NCBI RefSeq assembly: GCF_022695985.1
Contig: NZ_JAAPBF010000023.1
Location: 1 to 60,915 of the forward strand
DNA from: Streptomyces sp. NP-1717
GTDB lineage: Bacteria > Actinomycetota > Actinomycetes > Streptomycetales > Streptomycetaceae
Length of the DNA stretch: 60,915 bases
Direction: 5' to 3'
Below, in pieces: positions 9,563 through 17,720 of this stretch. The notes beneath the pieces are model-generated. The model saw nothing but the letters and a program-made list of their open reading frames with translations. It did no database searches and had not been told where the DNA came from. A program made the position numbers and the translations under genes. Numbering within the stretch: the first letter of the stretch is position 1; every line of letters starts with the position of its first letter.

Positions 9563-9591
9563 TTGACTGCCGAACCGCAGGGCAAGAATCC
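9563..9591 (+). promoter_or_regulatory. Possible promoter for the HExxH gene
   Basis: TTGACT at 9563-9568 is a good -35 match. A weak -10 (GAATCC at 9586-9591, 17-bp spacer) follows. It lies in the 239-bp divergent region between the precursor peptide and the HExxH gene. The -10 is poor, so this is tentative. Confidence 0.3.
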
Positions 9592-9633
9592 TTGGCGTGC
9601 GGGGGCCGGATGATCGTCACGGGGAGACGCACA

Positions 9634-11007
9634 GTGCTGCACGAAGGCGGCGTGACCCTTTCCCCATACCGCGTGGGGGGAGCACTGTTCGACCGGATCG
9701 CCGCAGGCGGCGGCGGTGCCGAGGCGGTCGCGGTATTCGCCGGTTCCGAACACAGCAGACGGCTCGTACTCCTGCGCGCCGTGGTGGCCCGGGCCGAGGA
9801 GTGGGGCGGGGCACCGGGCGCCGACGCGCGCCGGGCGTGGTCGGTGCTGAGCGCCGCCCGGCACCTCTCACCCGGCGTGGTGCGCGAACTCCTCTGCTAT
9901 CCCTCGACGGGCCTGGGCCTGCTGCACTGTCTGCGCGCGCTCGACGGACCGTACGACGGCGGGTCGCCGGCCCCGCTCACCCCGCTCACCCCGCTGACCG
10001 CGCTGTCCGCCGCGGCGGCGGTACGGACCGGGCTGACCGGGACGGTGGCACTGCCCGTCCACGGCGAGGGGGTGCTGCTGCCCTCCATCGGACTCGCCCG
10101 GTTTCCCGGCGCCCCGGACGGTGGGACGGCCCTCGTGCACTGCGGCCCGGGCGCCGCGGTCGAGACGGACGGGCGGCGCGTGAACGTCCCGGCACGGCAC
10201 TGGGAGGACGGCGACGGCTGGCTCGCGGTGCGCCGGGCGGCGGTCATGGGCCGCGGGGAACCGCTGCTGCTGGACGACCTCGACCCGTACGCCTTCCCCT
10301 CGGCGCAGCGCGCCCCCCGGCTGACGGGCCGTCAGTACGCGCACTGGCGGACGACGATCGGCCAGGGGCTTCGGCTGCTGGGCTCCGAGCACCCGGAGAC
10401 GGCCGCCGAGGTCGGGGGCGGACTGCGCACGCTGATCCCCCTCCGGTCGCCCGGCCCGGCCGGGGCGAGTTGCAGCTCGGCGGAGGCGTTCGGCTGCCTG
10501 GCGCTCTCGTCGCCGTCGTCCGCCGCGTCGGTGGCGCTGACGTTCACCCATGAGACACAGCACAACAAACTGAGCGCGCTCCTCCATCTCTTCGACTTCT
10601 TCGCGGTGGACGACCAGGCTCCGCGCTACTACGCGCCCTGGCGCGGTGACCCCCGGCCCCTCTTCGGGCTCCTCCAGGGCACGTACGCCTTCCTCGGCGT
10701 CGCCCAGTACTGGAACCGGTGCCTGCGTACGGCGGGCCGGCCCGGCGAAGCGCACCTGGCGGAGTTGGAGTTGGCGCGCTGGCGCGAGGCGGTCCGCACC
10801 GGCGTGGACCAGTTGACGGACAGTCACGCCTTCACCGCGACGGGACGCCGTTTCGTGGCGGGCATGCGGGCCGCGCTCGGTCAAGTGAGCCTGCGCGGGC
10901 TCCCGTCGGCGGTCGTGGAGCGGGCCGGCGACCTGGCCGCTGAGCATCGCCGCCGCTGGGTCGAGGTGAACGGGGCCGTGCCCGGCACACCCGAGCGGGC
11001 CGGCTGA
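9634..11007 (+). CDS. HExxH-type putative peptide beta-hydroxylase
   Basis: A 457-residue protein. It carries HETQH near residues 306-310 inside a helix (FTHETQHNKLSALLHL), the signature of the HExxH putative peptide-modification family, now described as alpha-ketoglutarate-dependent peptide beta-hydroxylases and often found beside FxSxx-COOH peptides. The N-terminus (LSPYRVGGALFDRIAAG, then SRRLVLLRAVV) also fits the family. I chose GTG 9634 because GGGGAGA sits about 8 bases upstream; ATG 9610 is an alternative without a ribosome site. It is divergent from the FxsA-like peptide, its presumed substrate. No radical SAM partner is visible in the window. A short PLT repeat (near residues 113-121) comes from a 9-bp DNA repeat. 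Confidence 0.82.
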   Translation: MLHEGGVTLSPYRVGGALFDRIAAGGGGAEAVAVFAGSEHSRRLVLLRAVVARAEEWGGAPGADARRAWSVLSAARHLSPGVVRELLCYPSTGLGLLHCLRALDGPYDGGSPAPLTPLTPLTALSAAAAVRTGLTGTVALPVHGEGVLLPSIGLARFPGAPDGGTALVHCGPGAAVETDGRRVNVPARHWEDGDGWLAVRRAAVMGRGEPLLLDDLDPYAFPSAQRAPRLTGRQYAHWRTTIGQGLRLLGSEHPETAAEVGGGLRTLIPLRSPGPAGASCSSAEAFGCLALSSPSSAASVALTFTHETQHNKLSALLHLFDFFAVDDQAPRYYAPWRGDPRPLFGLLQGTYAFLGVAQYWNRCLRTAGRPGEAHLAELELARWREAVRTGVDQLTDSHAFTATGRRFVAGMRAALGQVSLRGLPSAVVERAGDLAAEHRRRWVEVNGAVPGTPERAG

Positions 11008-11060
11008 GCGGTCGAGGGGACCTTGGCCGCCGCGCGGCGTCACGCCGGCCCTCGCCCGTG

Positions 11061-11771
11061 TCAGGGACGGTGGACGCGGAGCCCGGTCACCTCGTAGGAC
11101 ATCTCCGTGGCCGCCGGTTCCGGGGGCGGGTGGTAGCGGCCCGCGCAGACCGAGAGATTGACGATGAGATGGGCCCGCCAGTCGCTGCCCACGCCGGTGC
11201 GGTCCTCGAAGGCGCGGGCGCCGTTGATGTGCCAGACGACCGAGCGGGCACCGAGGTGGACCTCGAAGTCCACCCGGGCGCCGGGGCGGATGGCCGGGTC
11301 GCGGTAGTAGTGCCGGCCGCCGTGCACATGGTTCGACAGCTCCAGCAGATCCGGGTTGTCCGGGTGGTACTCGAACACGTCGATCTCGTTGCCGCCGTCG
11401 AGCCAGGTCCAGATCGCCGGCCACGCCCCCTGCTCACGGGGGAGACGGACCCGGGCCTGAAGGATGTCGCCCGAGCGGACCATGAAGCCGTCGGCGCTGC
11501 CCTCGGTGGTCAACAGCCCTGTCTTCCAGGTGCCCTGGGGCATGCGCGTCGCGCGGAAGACACCGGATCGGCTGTAGTCGGGGTCCGCCGTGAGATGGTC
11601 CAGTTTGTCGTCGCCCGGGTTCGTCGGGCCACCCCCGGGATACGCCCAGGAACGGCCGGCCACCCACTGGTCCCGCGACGAGAAGTCGGCGGTGAACACG
11701 GGTCGGCCGTGGGGGGATCGGGGGGAGGGGGAGTTCGCGGATTCGTCCGCCGTACCGCTGGATCCGAACAT
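11061..11771 (-). CDS. GH16-family glycoside hydrolase (beta-glucanase-like)
   Basis: A 236-residue protein with the GH16 catalytic signature E-x-D-x-x-E, seen as NEIDVFEYHPD after WPAIWTW. The two glutamates are the expected nucleophile and acid/base. The fold should be a concanavalin-like beta sandwich acting on beta-glucans or related polysaccharides; the substrate cannot be told. The ATG at 11771 is preceded by GAGGTGATC. No signal peptide is visible from this start, which is unusual for a polysaccharide hydrolase. It is convergent with the HExxH gene and divergent from the CoA-transferase genes. Confidence 0.85.
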   Translation of the reverse strand: MFGSSGTADESANSPSPRSPHGRPVFTADFSSRDQWVAGRSWAYPGGGPTNPGDDKLDHLTADPDYSRSGVFRATRMPQGTWKTGLLTTEGSADGFMVRSGDILQARVRLPREQGAWPAIWTWLDGGNEIDVFEYHPDNPDLLELSNHVHGGRHYYRDPAIRPGARVDFEVHLGARSVVWHINGARAFEDRTGVGSDWRAHLIVNLSVCAGRYHPPPEPAATEMSYEVTGLRVHRP

Positions 11772-11973
11772 GTCGTCGATCACCTCGGTCTCGCACCGCA
11801 CCACGCGTCCACGGTCCGGAACGGTCCGGGTCCAGGGCGGTGACCTTGGGATATGTACCTGTCGACGGGGCGGGCGAAACGCCATGAGAACCCGCACAGT
11901 TGTGTGGTCCGTCGCCATGGCCGCGTACGGCAGACGCTTCCTAGTCTCGGGCGGAGTCGACGGAAGGCTTCGG

Positions 11974-12774
11974 ATGAGTGTGGACAAGGTGGTCGCCCGC
12001 GCGGCGGACGCGATCGCGGACATCGGGCGCGGGGCGTCGCTGGGGGTGGGCGGCTTCGGGCTGTGCGGTGTCCCCGGGGTGCTGATCGACGCGCTCCTGG
12101 CGCGCGGGACCGGCGAGTTGCGGGTGGTGTCCAACAACTGCGGAGTGGACGACGGGGGTCTCGGCCTGCTGCTGCGGCGCGGGCTGATCTCCCGGATGAC
12201 CAGCTCCTACGTGGGCGAGAACAAGGAGTTCGCGCGCCAGTACCTCAGTGGTGAGCTGGAGGTGGAGCTCGTACCGCAGGGGACCCTCGCCGAGCGGCTG
12301 CGCGCGGGCGGGTCGGGCATCCCCGCGTTCTACACACCGGCGGGCGTGGGAACCGCGATCGCGGACGGCGGACTGGCGTGGCGCCACGGCCCCGACGGCT
12401 CCGTCGCCGTCGCCTCGCCGCCCCGCGAGACCCGCGCCTTCGGCGGGCGCGACTATCTCCTCGAAGAGGCAGTCACCACGGACTTCGCCCTGGTCAGGGC
12501 GGCGGTGGGGGACCGGCACGGCAATCTCCGGTTCCACGCGTCCGCCCGCAACTTCAACCCGCTGGTGGCCATGGCCGGACGTGTCACCGTCGCCGAGGTG
12601 GAGGAACTCGTCGAACCGGGCGAACTCGGCCCCGACCAGATCCATCTGCCCGGCGTCTTCGTCCAGCGGGTCGTTCCCGTACGGGCCGGGGACCCGGCCG
12701 CCGAGAAGCGCGTCGAGCGGCGCACGGTGCGCGCACGTCAGGAAGGGACGGTGGGACATGGCTCTGACACGTGA
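11974..12774 (+). CDS. scoA: 3-oxoacid CoA-transferase subunit A
   Basis: A 266-residue alpha subunit of a succinyl-CoA:acetoacetate (3-oxoacid) CoA-transferase. The glycine-rich CoA-binding segment [11 protein letters not shown] is present near residue 28, followed by the family block [12 protein letters not shown] and later [11 protein letters not shown]. The ATG at 11974 is preceded by GGAAGG. It overlaps the beta-subunit gene by 17 bp, so the two are translationally coupled. In this setting it would activate acetoacetate made from 3-hydroxybutyrate. A 3-oxoadipate transferase (PcaI) is the main alternative, but no aromatic catabolism genes are nearby. Confidence 0.9.
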   Translation: MSVDKVVARAADAIADIGRGASLGVGGFGLCGVPGVLIDALLARGTGELRVVSNNCGVDDGGLGLLLRRGLISRMTSSYVGENKEFARQYLSGELEVELVPQGTLAERLRAGGSGIPAFYTPAGVGTAIADGGLAWRHGPDGSVAVASPPRETRAFGGRDYLLEEAVTTDFALVRAAVGDRHGNLRFHASARNFNPLVAMAGRVTVAEVEELVEPGELGPDQIHLPGVFVQRVVPVRAGDPAAEKRVERRTVRARQEGTVGHGSDT

Positions 12775-13405
12775 GGAGATGGCCGCCCGAGCGGCCCGCG
12801 AACTGCGCGACGGCGCGTACGTCAACCTCGGCATCGGACTGCCGACCCTGATTCCGGAGCATCTGCCCGACGGCGTCGAGGTCGTCCTCCAGTCGGAGAA
12901 CGGCATCCTGGGCACGGGCCCGTACCCGTACGAGAACGAGGTGGACCCCGATCTCGTCAACGCGGGCAAGGAGACGGTGACGACCCTGCCGGGCGCCTCG
13001 TACTTCGACTCCGCGCTGTCCTTCGCGATGATCCGCGGCGGGCACATCGACGTCGCCGTGCTGGGCGCCATGCAGGTCTCGGCGTCCGGCGATCTCGCGA
13101 ACTGGGTGATCCCCGGGAAGATGGTCAAGGGGATGGGCGGTGCGATGGACCTGGTGCACGGAGCCCGGCAAGTGATCGTGCTCATGGAACACACGGCGAG
13201 GGACGGATCGCCGAAACTCCTGACGGAGTGCACCCTGCCGCTCACCGGCTCCGCGGTCGTGAACCGGGTGATCACCGACCTCGCCGTCCTGGACGTCACA
13301 CCGGACGGCCTGCTGCTGCGTGAGCTGGCACCGGAGGTGACGGTGGACCAGGTACGGGCTGCCACGGGGGCGGAGCTGACGGTCGCGTCGCCGGTGGGCG
13401 TCTAG
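12758..13405 (+). CDS. scoB: 3-oxoacid CoA-transferase subunit B
   Basis: A 215-residue beta subunit. The motif SENGILG near residue 47 contains the catalytic glutamate that forms the glutamyl-CoA thioester. GLPTLIP and the later [14 protein letters not shown] match the family. The ATG at 12758 has AAGGGACGG upstream and overlaps scoA. The TAG stop at 13403-13405 is part of the first base positions of an inverted-repeat element (13402-13588), so the element defines the C-terminus. It works with scoA in the acetoacetate step of the proposed PHB utilisation cluster. Confidence 0.92.
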   Translation: MALTREEMAARAARELRDGAYVNLGIGLPTLIPEHLPDGVEVVLQSENGILGTGPYPYENEVDPDLVNAGKETVTTLPGASYFDSALSFAMIRGGHIDVAVLGAMQVSASGDLANWVIPGKMVKGMGGAMDLVHGARQVIVLMEHTARDGSPKLLTECTLPLTGSAVVNRVITDLAVLDVTPDGLLLRELAPEVTVDQVRAATGAELTVASPVGV

Positions 13406-13588
13406 GCCGTGTTTCGAAAGTCCCGCCTGGCTCGCGGCGCCTGGCACGCACGCTCGCCGCGTTGTCGGAGTCGTCCAAGTACGGCCGGTCCATCCACAAG
13501 CACGATCCTCCGCCTTGCGATCGCACGCACCAGACGCCGCGAGCCCCGCCCTACGGGCTGACGGCGCTACTTTCGAAACACGGCCTAG
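13402..13588. mobile_element. MITE-like element, copy 1
   Basis: A 187-bp non-coding element with perfect 20-bp terminal inverted repeats: CTAGGCCGTGTTTCGAAAGT at 13402-13421 and its complement at 13569-13588. The interior matches that of a second element at 32564-32744 (shared CGCCGCGTTGTCGGA and GATCCTCCGCCTTGCGAT), yet the terminal repeats differ between copies while staying perfectly paired within each. Both ends read CTAG, which may be a target duplication or part of the repeat. The left TAG is the stop codon of scoB. No transposase is encoded, so movement would need a helper. Confidence 0.75.
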
Positions 13589-13711
13589 CAGCGCGGCACG
13601 CTTCCCGCAACAGGTGGTGACGCCCTTGTGGGGGCCGGGTTGTGGAGCGCCGACACATTCCGGGGCGGGCGGGAGGCTCCCTACTGTGACCGCACCCCAC
13701 TGGAGGTCACG

Positions 13712-15220
13712 TTGTCTCACACACCGCCGTACGAGCCGAACCGACCCACCACACCGCCCCCCACCCGGCGAGGGCGGCTGCGCCGTGTCTTCGGACGCGT
13801 CGCCGCCGCCCTCGCCCTGGCGACCGGCATCGCGCTGCTCCCGCCCGCGCCCGAGGCGCGCGCGGCCGTCGCCCTTGAGCGGGTGACGAGTTTCGGTGCC
13901 AACCCGGGCGCCCTGAACATGTACGTCTACCGGCCCTCGTCCCTGCCGGCGAACGCGCCCGTGGTGGTCGCGCTGCACGGCTGCACCCAGTCCGCCCAGA
14001 TCTACGCCGACAACTCGGGCCTGACGACCTTCGCCGACCGCCAGGGCTTCCTGCTGGTCCTCGCCGAGACGACGTCCGTCAACAACGCGAACAAGTGCTT
14101 CAACTGGTTCCAGACCGGGGACATCCGTCGAGGCCAGGGCGAGGCCGCGTCCATCCGGCAGATGGTCGCCCACGCGGTCTCCGCCTACGGAGCCGACGCG
14201 GGGCGGGTCAATGTCACCGGGCTGTCGGCCGGCGGCGGCATGACGGCGGTCATGCTCGCCGCGTACCCCGACGTCTTCAAGGCGGGCGCGGTGATGGCCG
14301 GACTGCCGTACGAGTGCGCCACGGACGTCCTGTCGGCGTTCACCTGCATGAGCCCCGGCGTGGACCGTACGCCCCAGGACTGGGCGCAGCGCGTACGCAA
14401 CGCCCATCCCGGTCACCAGGGTCCGTGGCCGCGGGTGTCCGTGTGGCAGGGCGACAACGACCCCACCGTCGTGCCGAGGAACGCCGACGAACTGCGCGAC
14501 CAGTGGACCCAGGTCCACGGCCTGGACCAGACGCCGGACCGCAGCTCGACCGTCGGCGCCAACAACACGCGCCGGGACGAGTATCTGGCCGGTGACGGCA
14601 CCGTCGCCGTGGAGGTCAACCGGGTCCCGAACATCGGACACGGCACGCCGGTCGACCCCGGCACCGGCGCCGAGCAGTGCGGGGCGACCGGCACCGCGCA
14701 CTTCATCGACTCCATCTGCTCCAGCTACTGGGTGACCCGCTTCTTCGGACTCGACACGTCCGCGCCGGGGCCCGGCCAACTGCCCGCGCCCACGGGCCTG
14801 CGGGCCACGGGCACGACCGCTTCCGCCGTCTCCCTGGCCTGGGAACCGGTGACGGGCGCGAGCGGCTACGCCGTCTACCGGGGCGGTACGCGCGTGGCCC
14901 AGCCGACCGACCCCCAGTACACCGACAGTGGTCTGAGCGCCGGGACCACCCACACGTACAGCGTCGCGGCCCGCGACGCGGCCGGAGCCGAAGGCGCGCG
15001 CTCGGCGCAGGTCACGGCGGGCACGAGCGGTACGGCGGCGGCCTGTTGGACGGCGAGCAACTACGAGCACGTGCGCGCCGGGCGGGCGACCACCAGCGGC
15101 GGCTACGTGTACGCCAAGGGTTCGAACCAGAACATGGGCCTCAACAACACGTTCGTCATCCGCACGTTGAAGGAGTCCCCGACCGGTTACTACGTCCTCG
15201 CCGACGCTCGCTGCCCCTGA
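13712..15220 (+). CDS. Secreted PHB depolymerase-family esterase with Fn3 and substrate-binding domain
   Basis: A 502-residue protein. The TTG at 13712 is chosen because a perfect GGAGGT sits 4 bases upstream. Residues about 20-48 look like a signal peptide (FGRVAAALALATGIALL, then AxA). The catalytic domain has the lipase box GLSAGG, the oxyanion block HGCTQSA, and a late NIGHGTPV for the histidine. Near residues 355-435 is a fibronectin type III domain (SLAWEPVTGASGYAVYRGG). The last 60 residues (ASNYEHVRAGRA, GSNQNMGLNNTFV) resemble the PHB-binding domain of extracellular depolymerases. It should hydrolyse extracellular polyhydroxybutyrate to 3-hydroxybutyrate and oligomers. Confidence 0.87.
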   Translation: MSHTPPYEPNRPTTPPPTRRGRLRRVFGRVAAALALATGIALLPPAPEARAAVALERVTSFGANPGALNMYVYRPSSLPANAPVVVALHGCTQSAQIYADNSGLTTFADRQGFLLVLAETTSVNNANKCFNWFQTGDIRRGQGEAASIRQMVAHAVSAYGADAGRVNVTGLSAGGGMTAVMLAAYPDVFKAGAVMAGLPYECATDVLSAFTCMSPGVDRTPQDWAQRVRNAHPGHQGPWPRVSVWQGDNDPTVVPRNADELRDQWTQVHGLDQTPDRSSTVGANNTRRDEYLAGDGTVAVEVNRVPNIGHGTPVDPGTGAEQCGATGTAHFIDSICSSYWVTRFFGLDTSAPGPGQLPAPTGLRATGTTASAVSLAWEPVTGASGYAVYRGGTRVAQPTDPQYTDSGLSAGTTHTYSVAARDAAGAEGARSAQVTAGTSGTAAACWTASNYEHVRAGRATTSGGYVYAKGSNQNMGLNNTFVIRTLKESPTGYYVLADARCP

Positions 15221-15288
15221 CGGGTGGGTAGCGTCCCGCAGCCCCGCACATTGCCGCGTGTCGTGTCCTCGCAACGGAGTGATGGCCC

Positions 15289-16770
15289 ATGCCACTTGTC
15301 CCACGGAAAGTCCTACGGAAAGACCCACGGAACACCCCGCCGGGCGGCCCCGTCGGCGTGGTGCGGGCCCGGTGGCTGCGCGCCACCTGCCTCGCCGCGG
15401 CGGCCCTGATGGTGACCGGCGCGGCCCCGGCCGCCCCGGCCTCCGCCGCCGGCACCGGCAGCGCCCGGCCGGGCCACTGCGCCGGGATGAACGCGATCAC
15501 CGTCCCCGGCGCCGAACACCAGGAGGCCGCCTGCCTCGACGAGTTGACGACCGCCGGGACCGTCGCGTCCGGCCACACCGACGAGGCCGACTGGGCGGGA
15601 CTCACCCCGAAGGACCTGGCCACCCCGAGCGGCGTGCCGGGCATCCAGATCGACGGCTACTTCCCCGACTCCTCCACCACCAACACCAGTCACGGCTGGA
15701 ACCACGACTCCCAGTTCGTGATCCGGCTGCCCGACCGCTGGAACGGCGGCCTGGTGATCGCCGGATCACCCGGTGTCCGCAAGCAGTACGCCAACGACCG
15801 GGCCTTCGGCGACTGGGTACTCGCCCGCGGTTACGCCTTCGCCGCCACCGACAAGGGCAACACCGGCGCCGCCTTCCACCGCGACGGCTCCGCCCCCGGC
15901 GACGCCCTCGCCGAATGGAACCGCCGGGTCACCCAACTCACCCGCGCGGCCCGCGAGGTGGCCGACCAGCGCTACCGGCGGCCCGTGACCCGCACCCTCG
16001 CGATGGGCATGTCCAACGGCGGCTACCTCGTGCGGTGGCAGCTGGAGAACCACCCCGAGCTGTACGACGGGGGCGTCGACTGGGAGGGCACCCTCTGGCG
16101 TAAGAAGGACCCGAACCCGCTCACCTTCCTGCCACCCACCCTCCGCGCCTACCCCGCCTACGCGGCCGGCGGCGGGGGAGCCGGCGCCGCGCACCGGCAG
16201 ATCGTGAAGGCCGGATTCCCGGCGGGCTCCGAATTCCTCTGGCCGTACCACTACCAGTACTACTGGGACCTCACCCAGCGCATCTACCGTGAGGAACTGG
16301 ACCCCGGGTACGACGGGACGGCCGAGGCCGGGACACCCTTCTGCGCCCCGGGAACGCCCGCCTGCGACGCCGACTACGACTACGGGTCCCGGCCTGCCGC
16401 CGTCCGCGACGCCGTCGGAAAGATCGCCCTGACCGGCCGGATCGGCAAACCGCTGATCAGCTTCCACGGCACGCTCGACGTACTGCTGCCGATCTCCAAG
16501 ACCTCGGACACGTACGCGCGGATGGTGCGCCAGGAGGGCAGGGGCGCGCTGCACCGCTACTACCGGGTCGAGGGCGGCACCCACGTCGACTCGCTCTTCG
16601 ACACCTTCCCCGACCGGCTCCGCCCGCTGGTGCCGTGTCACCGCTCCGCCGTCACCGCGCTGGAGCGCTGGCTGGACGACGACAGGCGCCCGCCGCCGAG
16701 CCGTACGGTGCCGCTGCCCGACGGGGCGGATCCGGCCACGCTGCTCACCCGGTGCCCGCTCCGCGGGTGA
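15289..16770 (+). CDS. Secreted alpha/beta hydrolase, tannase/oligomer-hydrolase-like
   Basis: A 493-residue secreted hydrolase. A basic N-terminus is followed by a hydrophobic stretch (ATCLAAAALMVTGAAPAAPASAA), a typical signal peptide. The nucleophile box is GMSNGG, followed by LENHPELYDGGVDWEGT; a late SFHGTLDVLLPI and GGTHVDSLF supply candidate aspartate and histidine. It belongs near the tannase/feruloyl esterase group of hydrolases. It follows the PHB depolymerase by 68 bp and precedes 3-hydroxybutyrate dehydrogenase, so cleavage of 3-hydroxybutyrate oligomers is an attractive inference. The ATG at 15289 has GGAG about 10 bases upstream. Confidence 0.75.
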   Translation: MPLVPRKVLRKDPRNTPPGGPVGVVRARWLRATCLAAAALMVTGAAPAAPASAAGTGSARPGHCAGMNAITVPGAEHQEAACLDELTTAGTVASGHTDEADWAGLTPKDLATPSGVPGIQIDGYFPDSSTTNTSHGWNHDSQFVIRLPDRWNGGLVIAGSPGVRKQYANDRAFGDWVLARGYAFAATDKGNTGAAFHRDGSAPGDALAEWNRRVTQLTRAAREVADQRYRRPVTRTLAMGMSNGGYLVRWQLENHPELYDGGVDWEGTLWRKKDPNPLTFLPPTLRAYPAYAAGGGGAGAAHRQIVKAGFPAGSEFLWPYHYQYYWDLTQRIYREELDPGYDGTAEAGTPFCAPGTPACDADYDYGSRPAAVRDAVGKIALTGRIGKPLISFHGTLDVLLPISKTSDTYARMVRQEGRGALHRYYRVEGGTHVDSLFDTFPDRLRPLVPCHRSAVTALERWLDDDRRPPPSRTVPLPDGADPATLLTRCPLRG

Positions 16771-16922
16771 GCGGAGGATGACCGGGCGGGCCAGGAGAGT
16801 CACACAGCGTGACAGCGCACCGCTCCTGGCGCGCCCTGTGGTGTACGGCACCACCCGACCGGCATCCACTGTGGTGAACCGTCACATGGGATGTCGGTCC
16901 AGGTGTCTCTACCGTTCCGGCC

Positions 16923-17720
16923 ATGAAGAGCCCAAGTCACGCAGGCCCCGATCCCTCCGCGCCGAGCGCGGGGGGAAGGGCGCTCAAGGGTCGCACCGCC
17001 CTGGTAACCGGTGGTGGCAGCGGCATCGGACGGGCCTGCGCCGAGGCGCTGGCCGAAGCCGGCGCACTGGTCCACGTCGTCGACCGCGACGCCGACACCG
17101 CCAAGGCCGTCGCCGCCGCCACGGGAGGCGTGAGCCACGCCGTGGACCTCGCCGACACAGGCGCGATCGACCGGCTCCCCGCCGATGTGGACATCCTCGT
17201 CAACAACGCCGGACTGCAACACGTCTCGGCCATCGAGGACTTCCCGCCCGACAGGTTCGAGCTGATGCAGAAGGTGATGCTCACGGCCCCGTTCCTGCTG
17301 ATGCGGCACTGTCTGCCGCACATGTACGCGGGCGGCTGGGGCCGGGTCGTCAACATCTCCAGCATGCACGGACTGCGCGCCAGCCCCTTCAAGTCCGCCT
17401 ATGTCGCGGCCAAGCACGGCCTGGAAGGGCTGAGCAAGGTGGCCGCTCTGGAAGGCGCTCGGCACGGGGTCACCAGCAACTGCGTCAACCCCGGCTACGT
17501 ACGGACCCCGCTCGTGGAAGGGCAGATCGCCGCCCAGGCCGCGGCCCACGGGATCCCCCCGGACGAAGTCGTCAGCGACGTACTGCTGGACCGCTCCGCG
17601 ATCAAGCGGCTGATCGAGCCGGAGGAGGTGGCGGCGGTCTGCGTATGGCTCTGCGGCCCCGACACCGGCTACATCACCGGCTCCTCCCTCCCCGTCGACG
17701 GCGGGTGGGGCGCCGCCTGA
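16923..17720 (+). CDS. 3-hydroxybutyrate dehydrogenase (SDR)
   Basis: A 265-residue short-chain dehydrogenase. It has the NAD site TGGGSGIG near residue 31, NNAGLQHV, and the active-site YVAAKHG. The substrate-contact positions typical of 3-hydroxybutyrate dehydrogenase are all present: Q in GLQHV, H in MHGLRASPFKSAY, K in FKSAY and Q in VEGQI. It should oxidise 3-hydroxybutyrate to acetoacetate with NAD, feeding the CoA-transferase. The ATG at 16923 has no strong ribosome site. The stop overlaps the likely GTG start of the truncated transporter that follows. Confidence 0.88.
   Translation: MKSPSHAGPDPSAPSAGGRALKGRTALVTGGGSGIGRACAEALAEAGALVHVVDRDADTAKAVAAATGGVSHAVDLADTGAIDRLPADVDILVNNAGLQHVSAIEDFPPDRFELMQKVMLTAPFLLMRHCLPHMYAGGWGRVVNISSMHGLRASPFKSAYVAAKHGLEGLSKVAALEGARHGVTSNCVNPGYVRTPLVEGQIAAQAAAHGIPPDEVVSDVLLDRSAIKRLIEPEEVAAVCVWLCGPDTGYITGSSLPVDGGWGAA

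Noticed and set aside
9394..9633. N-terminal extension of the HExxH protein to 9394
   Set aside because: The extra residues are Arg-rich with no similarity to the family, and the stretch is the divergent promoter region.
12584..15328. A long open minus-strand frame of over 900 codons
   Set aside because: It lies opposite the CoA-transferase and depolymerase genes and has the Arg/Gly/Val/His-rich composition of an antisense GC-rich frame. No domain is seen.
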